DNA of 64,000 bases from Porites lobata (Eukaryota; Cnidaria; Anthozoa; Scleractinia; Poritidae). The DNA is taken from positions 1-64,000 of the forward strand of contig CALNXK010000583.1 of the NCBI GenBank assembly GCA_942486035.1, given 5' to 3'. The notes under the pieces were generated by a model. The model was given only the letters and a program-made list of their open reading frames with translations, was not told where the DNA came from and ran no database searches. Made by a program: the position numbers and the translations under genes. Each line of letters begins with the position of its first letter. Position 1 is the first letter of the stretch. This document shows, piece after piece, positions 45,222-54,586 of this stretch.

Positions 45222-46996
45222 AGGGAGACTAGGGTAAGGTGGGGGCACAGAGAAATAGTCTGAGAGAGTTACCGGCTAAAAATCTAAGGTTGACATTTTC
45301 ACTATTTAAAGTTTGATACATTACTAATCTGCTGTCAATTTACTATATTTGTTGAAAGTTTACTGAAAAGGTTTATTTGAACATAGGACCCGGAAACTTG
45401 TGCGCGCCATTTGTCAACAGAAGTCTGCTTGGGCATTAGGGGGTATTTTCAGTGAAAGAGCCTATTTTCGACATTAGTAAAAGCATATTTGTCTTGTTTT
45501 AACTTACAGCGAATAAATCTCGTTAAATGAAAGGAAAATGGTTTCAAACGTTTGACAGCGGAAGAGGGGCACTCCGCCAAAATAGTTATACGGGTATGTG
45601 CCTCTCAACGGGGCAATGATTCGGAAGTCCCAGATTTAGAACGGTGTTATACATATTTTTTCCTTTCATGAAAGTTTCAAATTGCTAGCAGCCATAAAAC
45701 GCAAAATAATAAAAAAAGCAAACTGTTGTGTTGCGCGTCGTAGGCCGTGGTAATGTAATTGTCGCGTAATAACGTGTTTACCCTGCACTCGCGCTTCGCG
45801 CCCCAAACAGAAAAAGACGAAATTGTCGTATTTTGAGTCGAAGTCGAAGGTTAAGTCGAACAGACATAGAAATAACTTTGTTTCTTTTTTTCAAAAAAGG
45901 GCCGGAAGGGCTTTGGAAACTTACTAAAATTCTAGAACGGGGTATCATTTTTAGGCAAATTCTTTTTAAAACGAGGTCCAAATTTGGAGACCCGGGCAGC
46001 TCATACCCACCTAAAAAATCATTACCCGAGGAACCCCTTCGTGCCCGCCCCCTAGCGGGGTAACGTTTCCGAAAGCGATTTTGAAGATATTCAGGCAACG
46101 GAAGCCTGAATACTGATATGTCTGCAAATTAGACGCGGATCGAGTGTTCTGACGTTTTACGGATTACAGTCTTTGAACGGTCGTAATCCGACTTCATACA
46201 TATTTTACGGACTGGTTTTGTGCGAGTCCTAGTTTTCGTGATAACGAAAACTATGTATGTATGTAGTATTTACATGTACTCCTGTCTGTTGCGTTTGACC
46301 TTTTAACATCCTGTATACTGTTTTTTTTTACTTAAGGATTAATAAATATGTATGTATGTATGTACATACCAGGGGTCTTTGTTTTCGAAACTACGAAAAC
46401 TAAGAACCCTAAATTTACCGCTGAATTTGACCTAAAACTCCGTGGAAAGGATCGGATAGAAGATAACGGTTATAATTTGACTTCATACTTCGACGGATTC
46501 GATTTTAGGGGGTCTTTGGTCTTAGTTTTCGAGGGTCTTAGTTTTCCTAACACCGAGCCAAAATATCCGCTTAAGGCCTAGAGGCTGGTGAATTCTAGCC
46601 CGTCACTTACGGGGAAAAACTGTCATTTCCTAGCACATGAACAGCTTCTGGTTAATTAACATAAGGAAACCATGTAATTCAGGTTCGACTGAATTTCACC
46701 TAAAACTACGTGGAAAGGATCGAACAGAAGATAATTTGACAGATTATACCTCAACTTCGGTTTTAACTTAATTTCATACTTCGACGGATTCGCATTTTAG
46801 GGCGTCTAAGTTTTCGTATAATCTCGAAAACTAAGACGGGTCTTTTAAGTGTTTTAGGTCCTAGTTTTCGAGGGTCTTAGTTTTCGTAACACCCTGTTTG
46901 TGGTCACGCTTTAGTATAACGTCAGAGTCCATGAGTTACTGATGAAATTATTATTAATGTTAATGGATTGTGTTCTTGTATAAAGGCGTTATTTAC

Positions 46997-47736
46997 CTCA
47001 CAGGTATCCTCTCCCCAATGTAAGGCTCCTGTCTTAGCACTTCCATGATTTTGACCCGTAGAGCTCGGATGTCATCAATGTTTTCATCTTCCCTAAAAAC
47101 ATTTCTGATCTTATTTTGAAGTAACTTCGCAGTGTTGTCAATGCTAAAGATAGACCGCACCACATGTCCTTCATAGTCCTTACCAGCAATTGCGTTCTGG
47201 ATTTCTGTTTTCATTGCTTCAATGTTTTCAAATGGTTTGTCTGCATGGGTTCCTACTATGATCACTGGGGGGCGCAAATGAGGCACCTCTTCTTCTACAT
47301 CATCACAGGTTTCTCTTCTCATCTGTGCGACGCTATGCACTGTGGACAGCCAGGACAACAAGTTCTCAAGATTTGTTTCTCCATTGGGGTTTTCCAAATC
47401 AACATTACGAGATCCTTGTCTCACACAGGGTTTGGCTGGCTCATGCAGTGACTTGCTGAGGTTGCACACCAAGATGTACAGCGCACGTGATGATAAAAAT
47501 ACAGGATGGGATGCATAATACAGGTGTTGTCCAGCAAAATCCCACAGTTCAATACTGACAACAGATTCTTCAGCCTTAACATCTTCACCTTTTAATTCCT
47601 TTATCAACTTTACAGCTCGCTTCTTGATCTCCCCTGGAGGGATCTCGTCTGGACGTAAAGTAGTATCAACCACTAACTCATGATCAGGTCCTGTTAATGT
47701 GAGTTCATTAACACCGTCTTCGTTTGGATCACCTTC
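46997..47736 (-). CDS. Gene B exon 3: ROC GTPase core
   Basis: 740 nt, acceptor TTTTACAG and donor GAG|GTAAAT. It carries ELWDFAGQHLYYASHPVFL with the G3 motif DFAGQ (residues 659-663), then LYILVCNLSK, and the G4-like GTHADKP, all typical of MFHAS1-type ROC domains. It ends RIPVR at the ROC/COR border. The protein between P-loop and G3 is unusually long (about 170 residues) and acidic, compared with a minimal Ras fold. The exon is duplicated as the partial exon at 1-37. Confidence 0.88.
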
Positions 47737-48664
47737 CTGTAAAAGAGTATAAAAAAAGAAACAATATAACTGTTGTTTCGGATTCTGAAAGACAATTTTG
47801 GGGTGTGAAAAAGAATAATAGAGTAAGAATGACGGAAATCGTTTAGTTGGAATAATGGAATAATGCCATTTTGTGGCGCGGAATAATGGAATATGCAGAT
47901 TTTTTCAACGGAATAATGAGTTCTTTTTTCTGGAATAATGGAATAACGAAAATTTTCCAGCTGAAATATTGACATAATGAACACCTGATTATTTCTCTTC
48001 ACCCCCCGATTCGATTATTCAGCCATTTAAAGTTGTTTTTCATGATAGAAAATTCTTTGTAGACTTAAACATGGAGGCACGATTATTGCATGGAGGCATG
48101 AGGTATCCACAACATTACAACGTTCTTGCATTTTTTAACAGTAAATTTAAGAATATATAGAAAAAAATATTTGATAGAGTCCCCCAGCCCTTTGTCTTTG
48201 CGCCTCGCATAAAAAAGAAAACAATAGCGAAATTGTGATTAAAAACAACAAAGCTATACTCAGGGCCTAATTAACACTTAAAAGTATAAAATTAATAAAG
48301 ATACTGCTAAACTCACTTTGGTTTGCACACACGCACTAATGACCCAAACGCTAAGCTTACGTGTGGATGGGTACAACATAAAACAAAACACTAGTAGTAT
48401 CATTCTACACTTGGAACTGAAATTACTAGACAAGTATAAAAACGCTAAATTTTTAACCGCCACTAAAAAAAAAACGATCTGGCAATTATTACATATTTTC
48501 CTCATGGACATTGTAGGAAAGGACAGGGAAGCCGTGGCGAGTTCCTCACTAAAACCTAATTTATGAAGGCGATATTCAATTCATAATAATTACTGTTAAC
48601 ACGTTCTTGAAGTCACGGAGGATTCACGAAAAAACATCACATTTCAAAACCAAGAAAGACTAAC
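47737..48664 (-). other. Intron 2 of gene B
   Basis: 928 bp, with TGGAATAATGGAATAA-type short repeats at 47840-47960, alike in part to the intron of copy A (130-200 and 2560-4330). No gene. Confidence 0.6.
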
Positions 48665-49116
48665 CTGGTTCACAAGAGAAACTTCTTCGTTTTCTGCATC
48701 AGTACCAACCTGTTTCCTACTCTTGTTATCATCATTTTGAAGAATTACATCACCTCTTTCCTCCTCCTGAACCAAATCACGGTTAACTGAAATGTCATGA
48801 ATCTTTTCGACCACCACCTGTGCCACATCTTTCGAACATCCTAGCAAACCTTGTTTTCTCGCATCAATAGGTTGCCAATTCCTGACTTCATCAAAGTCCA
48901 ACCGAAATTTTGAGGGATCCACTTCAATTCCATCAGTACTTTTTTCTTTTGAATTAAAAGGTAGACCAATGAGAGACTTCTTCAAACTTGTTTTTCCTGC
49001 CCGATCCTGCCCAATAAGCAATACTCGACCACGGTAAATATTAACAGCTCCATCTTTCAGAGCACTTTGATAAGCGAGCTGAGCTTTTTCTCCGCGTGCT
49101 TCTATTTCTAAAGGAG
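48665..49116 (-). CDS. Gene B exon 2: ROC P-loop exon
   Basis: 452 nt, acceptor TTTTTTTTTCACTAG and donor CAG|GTTAGT. It encodes PLEIEARGEKAQLAYQSALK, then RGRVLLIGQDRAGKTSLKKS with the Walker A motif (478-486), then an acidic spacer with VVVEKIHDISVNRDL and EEERGDVILQ. Phase 1 in and 0 out. It is the intact version of the broken copy A exon 4332-4784. Confidence 0.88.
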
Positions 49117-50522
49117 CTAGTGAAAAAAAAGGATGCTTATTAAATGTAAGTAATGTCTTAGAGGTTGCGTATTTCATTGGCTTCTAGTTCACTTGTCTGA
49201 CCTAGGAGGTCAAGGGGGGAGAATTAGTCCTTCACCAGTGTTAATTGTCCTTCTTGTGATCTTTCAGTATAGTCTTTTAAGTTATTAAACCAAATCTATG
49301 GTAAACATAATTTTACTGAATTTCGCATGTGACAGATATAATTAAATGTTGGTTATTTTTGATACTGTTAAACAATCCACCTGCTATTTTAAACTTGTTT
49401 TTTACTACGCTTACTTCAAGTCTCCATGCATGTTCAATACACCATAAATGGTGCGTAAAAATTAGTGTTGTGTTTTCATCACCAGAATTATAAGTGTTGT
49501 TTGTATTCATGTGAAATACCTGTCCCTCTAAAAGATACAATTATTCTGAACATCAACAATCTTACTTCGTTCCAATAAGCGCTCACTCTCTAATAAGTAC
49601 CCCTATTGCATAAGCACCCTCGTTCCAACCCAGGGGGGACTTGGGTTAATTTTTGTTAGGTATGTGCCGCTGGCCTCTCAAAACCCCGAAACCATTATAG
49701 TCTATACTGTGGCAATATTGTTGGATCATTCTCCACTGCAGCTTGACAGGGAGGGGATAAAAGAAAGAGAAGATGGCGAGAGGGGTGGGAGTGGGCGATT
49801 ACTGGAGGGAGGCGATTATTTTAAACATTTCGGTCTAAGGTGGCGATTATTCGAGGGACCCCTCTTATTCGAGGACTGTTTTGCTTCGGAGTCATGGTTG
49901 AGAATTAACTAGAATTATAATCTTGTCACATTCGAATTGGCCAGAGGGCTATATTATGGTGAGCAAAGATCGAGCTGGCTCGCCGATCGGTGGTGGTGTT
50001 GTTATTATTTGTCGGAAGGATTGGAAGGGTAAAGCGTTGAATGTCACTGATAGCTTGGAATTTGAGTCTTAGTTGGAGACCATGTCGCTTTGTAGACATG
50101 ATGAACTCGTATAGCAGACGAGAATTCCCCTTCATAAACAAGCTTCGAACTCCAAATCAAGGGATTGCCAGAAGGAGCCATGATCGTAGACCTTTGCTAA
50201 TCATTGCTCATACGGTGCCCTGCCCCTGTTTTATGGTTCGAGAGTTTTGCTTCGCAACCTCAAAGAAATAGACGCCCTGTTTCGAATAAGCGCTCTCATT
50301 TGAGAAACAATAAGTATATAAGCGTTCCGGGCGCTAAATCGAGTCATTACGCTAAATAATTTAATGGCATTGTCTTTTGTTTAAATTCTCCTGTAGTTTG
50401 TTTCCTCCTCTCTAAGTATTATGCTTTTGAAGTGGTGGGAAGCTTTGGTTACCTTAGTGATCCTGGAGGCTACGTGCTGGGCAGGTTTCAGGTGAAAGGC
50501 AAGACACCTGGCCGTCCATTTC

Positions 50523-50547
50523 GGGGGGGGGGGGGGGGGGGGGGGGG
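50523..50547 (+). repeat. Poly-G tract, 25 bases
   Basis: An uninterrupted G run in intron 1 (C run in the transcript). The equivalent place in copy A (about 8975) has no such run. A 14-base G run also occurs at 4883-4896. Confidence 0.95.
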
Positions 50548-51905
50548 TTAGGCAATTCACTTACTATTACCGTACATGCTGACAGGGAAAACAACAAAAA
50601 CTAACTTGCAAAACAAACCTAAGTGAAGCTAAGTGTGACTTATAACTTTGTTAAATGGTATAACAAATTTCAGACCAGTTATAGTTTAGATCACGAGAAG
50701 TGCTTTCTCAGGCTTAAACACAGCAAACCAAGCCACCTTTTCTAATTTGAAACGTGAACAACGAGCTTACTGAACAGCTCAAAACTCTTCATCCTTAACG
50801 GTCTGTTTATTGTTCTGTAACAATATTTTTTTTCTATTTAATACGTATAGTGTTCAGCGGCCAAACTTCCATAATTATAACATTATAATATTACATCATC
50901 CATTAAGTGAAAAATGGCTTTAAGACTCTGCGGTTGTGTTTTCACTGAGATAATTTTAGCTAGATAAAGCCAGAAAAGTCCAGAAATACAGTCAAAACAC
51001 CTCGTCTTGTGTTAGCGAGTTAAACATGCTCACTGTTTTTTCGGCTTTATGACCGAAAAATTACGCAAAGTTAGACAACCTCGCGAGATGGTAAAACTTG
51101 TCCTGATAAATACCGCAGCCAATCGCGTTGCGCGTTGTGACAGACACCTGCCAAATGACCGGCGAATTTAATGAACATTTTACTAGAGGCTGTAGTGAAG
51201 GGCTTCCAACAGTGCCCATTTACAATAAGGACGGGTCAATCTTTTGTCCTCGATGAATAAATCGACAATTAAAAGGTAAGACTTTTAATTACTAATTCGT
51301 AGCCAGTGGTAGCGCAAACGTATCTGAAATCATTATTTAAGGGTTACAATTGACAATCTATAAAATGGATGAAAATTGATAAAAATTCACAAAAATTGAT
51401 ACTCACAACTCTTTCGATCTTCGATATTTATCGCTTACCGATATCAATCGCTTAATTACTATCGTTTAAAATCGAATAGAATCCATTATTTCGATCAACG
51501 AGTTTCATCGATTTGCCACGGCGGGTTAAACCCACGCTACTTTACGGTAATTATTGCTGTTTTGCTGTTACATTTTGAAACAGGATTATAACATTACTTC
51601 CTATCCTCTTACTCTTTAGAGACACTATTCAACTGCATTCATAAAATAGCGAGAATCATTAAACGAAAACACATTCAAAGCGCTTCGTTTCCTAACATTT
51701 TTAAATGTGGCACGCTTTTTAAATTTGAATCCTCTGAGTTCTTCCGAGCTAAATTTAAAAGTGAAAAAAGCTAGCAATCGTCGGTATGTCAACAAACACC
51801 CGCTCAGCAGCAAATCGACCACAGTGAAAACATAGCCTCCCCCGCAGGCGTTTCTAGGAGAGCTCGTATTTCTTCCCTCCCCGAAGAAATACTAGCCTGC
51901 GAAAG

Positions 51906-52862
51906 GGTGTTTCTAAAACGAAGACCCTCTGGACTAAAAGAAAGACCCCCTGGACTAAAACGAAGACCCATGTGGATTTTAAATTCTTGCGTAATTTGTT
52001 ACGGCGATTTGGGAATGTTGTGGAATTTTCTCTGCGCTATTTAATTGTGATAGTGAAGTCTATCACTTACCTTTTCTTCAAAAGGTGTTTCCATGTGTCA
52101 CTTTACAAGTTTCTTCGAAAACAGTTTTGTTTAAGGAAAAATTTCTCACATCATCTGTTCGAGAAAGCCTTCGTATCCTGTTGGTAACGCCTGTGGGCGC
52201 GACGAAAGTGTAACGGGTTCGAATCTTTCCGAACCGATGTACTTTTCTTCCTTTCCTTTTTTTTTTCTTTTATTTTTTACCACAGTTATCATTATAACAT
52301 CTGCTTGAGCCGTAAAAGATGAGTCATTTTTTAACAGTAGAGGTCAGAATAAAGTAACAGGGTTATAAATATAACCCGGCATATATACAAATGAACCATG
52401 CTTACATGAAACTCGAAATGTACACCTTTACTCGAATGGTGTTCTCGATCGACGGCTTTTTTTCTTATTGACGAGGTAAAAAGCAATAAAAAGAGCGCGA
52501 GGTTCCCCTCTCCTTGAATTCATGAATGTTAAATGTCTCGTTGTTATTTTCTCCCTACGTCGGTTATTTTCTTTTGTAAACGTATTGATCGATACAATTG
52601 CTCGACATTTTAGAACGCTAGAGCACGCGGTTATATTTTCTTAGCCGTCGATCGAAGAAACGGTAAGTGATAGACTTCATTATCACAATTAAATAGCGCA
52701 GAGGAAATTCCACAACACTTAATCCACAGGGGTCTCCGTTTTAGTCCAGGGGGTCTTCGTTTTAGTCCAAGGGGTCTTCGTTTTAGTCCAGTGGGTCTTC
52801 GTTTTAGTCCAAGGGTCTTCGTTTTAGTCTACGAGGTCTTAGGTCTTCGTTTTAGAAACACC
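51906..52862. mobile_element. DNA element whose inverted ends are tandem arrays
   Basis: The left end GGTGTTTCTAAAACGAAGAC (three units of CTAAAACGAAGACC) and the right end (five or more units of GTCTTCGTTTTAGTCCA, ending GTTTTAGAAACACC) are inverted. The next inward 60 bases are also inverted (GTGATAGTGAAGTCTATCAC against GTGATAGACTTCATTATCAC). The element is in intron 1 of gene B only. Inside, a GGGTTCGAATC stretch (52210) resembles a tRNA B-box, but no A-box or cloverleaf was found. Confidence 0.65.
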
Positions 52863-53259
52863 ACCTGCAAACAGCAGACGTATTTCCGGTCGTCGCTTCT
52901 CTCCCTCCGAAAGTTCGTGAAAACACAACTTGTGAGTCATTTAGTAAGGGAGTGATGGAATACAATGTTTAGTGTTCATAACCTTAGATATTACCCTACC
53001 CTGGATAATAGCTATTTTTCACAGCCGATTTGAAATTTTAAAACAGACCAATTAATTAAAATGAATTAATACGTACAAGAAACTTATCATTGATTTTGAA
53101 AGTACAGTTTGTAGCATATCTTGATTTATCAAACCCAAAAATTCGCGAAACCCCCGATAACTGAAAAAAAAAAATGACTTCCCTTTCCCAGGCAAATAGT
53201 GGAATTTTATCTCGGTTTTTTTCGAACTTTCAAATAACTACAATATCCGCTGTGCTTAC

Positions 53260-54586
53260 CTGCATCATCATATACACGTACTCCTTTTTTCTTTAACTTT
53301 AAGGCACGTCTCATTGCGTCAACAGTTAAAGGATTACGCATCACAGTCAGCCACCACAGCTCCCTGAGGTCACCAATCTCAGCAGGTAGTTCAGTTAGAT
53401 TATTTCCATCCAAGTGCAGCCATTTAAGGTTGGTCAGCCTCTGTATACTGGTAGGTAGACCAACCAACTGGTTGTTACTCACACTCAGCTGCCTCAGCTC
53501 CCTGAGGTCACCAATCTCAGCGGGTAGTTCAGTTAGTTTATTGTTACTCAAGTGCAGACTTTGAAGCTTGGTCAGCCTCTGTACACTGGTAGGTAAACCA
53601 GCCAACTGGTTGTGACTCACCCACAGCTCCCTCAGCTCCCTGAGGTCACCAATCTCAGCAGGTAGTTCAGTTAGATTATTTCCACCCAAGTACAGCCTTT
53701 CAAGCTTGGTCAGCCTCTGTACACTGGTAGGTAAACCAGCCAACTGGTTGTGACTCACCCACAGCTCCCTCAGCTCCCTGAGGTCACCAATCTCAGCAGG
53801 TAGTTCAGTTAGATTATTTCCATCCAAGTACAGCCTTTCAAGCTTGGTCAGCCTCTGTACACTGGTAGGTAAACCAGCCAACTGGTTGTGACTCACCCAC
53901 AGCTCCCTCAGCTCCCTGAGGTCACCAATCTCAGCAGGTAGTTCAGTTAGATTATTTCCATCCAACTGCAGCCATTTAAGCTTGGTCAGCCTCTGTATAC
54001 TGGTAGGTAAACCAACCAACTGGTTGTTACTCACCCACAGCTCCCTCAGCTCCCTGAGGTCACCAATCTCAGCAGGTAGTTCAGTTAGATTATTTCCATC
54101 CAAGTACAGCCTTTCAAGCTTGGTCAGCCTGTGTATACTGGTAGGTAAACCAATCAACTGATTGTACCTCACCCTCAGCACCCTCAGCTCCCTGAGGTCA
54201 CCGATCTCAGCAGGTAGTTCAGTTAGATTATTTCCATTCAAGTACAGCCTTTCAAGCTTGGTCAGCCTCTGTACACTGGTAGGTAAACCAATCAACTGAT
54301 TGTACCTCACCCTCAGCACCCTCAGCTCCCTGAGGTCACCGATCTCAGCAGGTAGTTCAGCGATTTTGTTTTCATCCAATTCGAGCACAATAAGATTTTT
54401 CAGCTTGCTGATACTTGCTGGTAATTCAATCAGGTTATTTTTATCCAGCACAAGTTTCTCTGTTTCACTCAGTTCAGTCGCTGCATCAGGTACCCTAAAG
54501 AGTCTTTTTCCCTTCAGACCCAAAACTGCTAATCCATCTTCATATTTTAAGTAAGCTCTCAATTTTGTATTGGAATAATGCTCCAT
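53260..54586 (-). CDS. Gene B exon 1: leucine-rich repeat exon
   Basis: ATG at 54584-54586 (AACATGGAG) opens MEHYSNTKLRAYLKYEDGL, then 16 full 23-residue LRRs plus a partial one; copy A has 14. Repeats come as 46-residue pairs (138 nt). Three successive pairs at 53560-53970 are nearly identical at DNA level (RELWVSHNQLAGLPTSVQRL), which shows recent internal duplication. The donor GCAG|GTAAGC (53254-53259) leaves phase 1. LRRs normally bind a ligand; here they presumably set the specificity of the fusion protein. Confidence 0.9.

Larger units (their letters stand above)
43384..46587. mobile_element. 3.2 kb element with long inverted repeats
   Basis: CAGCCTCTAGGCCTTAAGCG at 43384 is mirrored by CGCTTAAGGCCTAGAGGCTG at 46568-46587. 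Inverted similarity continues for several hundred bases (GGTGTTAGGAAAACTAAGACC; GAAGTCGGATTACGAC at 43902 against GTCGTAATCCGACTTC... near 46180; CAAAATCGCTTTCG at 44150 against CGAAAGCGATTTTG near 46071). No transposase frame. A second element (44217-45029) is nested in its left half. Confidence 0.65.
41456..46996 (-). other. Intron 3 of gene B, full of DNA elements
   Basis: 5.5 kb that hold a MITE (41970-42630), a 3.2 kb inverted-repeat element (43384-46587) with a nested Mutator-like element, and a further partial repeat copy (46600-46920). Bases 42640-43380 and 41456-41969 show no feature I can name. Confidence 0.55.
49117..53259 (-). other. Intron 1 of gene B
   Basis: 4.1 kb. Shares blocks with the copy A intron (listed there) and has its own insertion at 51906-52862. 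A 25-base G homopolymer lies at 50523-50547. No gene recognised. Confidence 0.65.
26805..54586 (-). other. Gene B: ten-exon LRR-ROC-COR-GT4-OTU fusion gene (overall model)
   Basis: Ten exons with canonical GT..AG borders and matching phases (1,0,2,0,0,1,1,1,0) join into 5448 nt, about 1815 residues plus stop. Approximate domain order: LRRs 40-420; ROC GTPase 474-835 with P-loop 478-486 and DFAGQ 659-663; COR 836-1110; Cys cluster 1125-1150; GT4 glycosyltransferase 1204-1575; two 25-residue cassettes 1588-1637; OTU protease 1638-1815 with Cys about 1685 and His about 1802. No signal peptide or membrane segment is seen, so a cytosolic location is likely. ROCO proteins are GTP-dependent signalling scaffolds, and GT4 and OTU modules transfer sugars and cleave ubiquitin respectively. 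The combined role (sensing plus two enzymatic outputs) is inference. The joins are predicted, not transcript-proven. The last exon could also splice on through a GTAAAG. Confidence 0.75.

Noticed and set aside
52150..52260. Possible tRNA gene around GGGTTCGAATC
   Set aside because: Only a B-box-like word. No A-box at the right distance and no acceptor-stem pairing could be found.
54300..54554. Plus-strand frame opposite the gene B LRR exon
   Set aside because: Same antisense effect of the LRR repeats.
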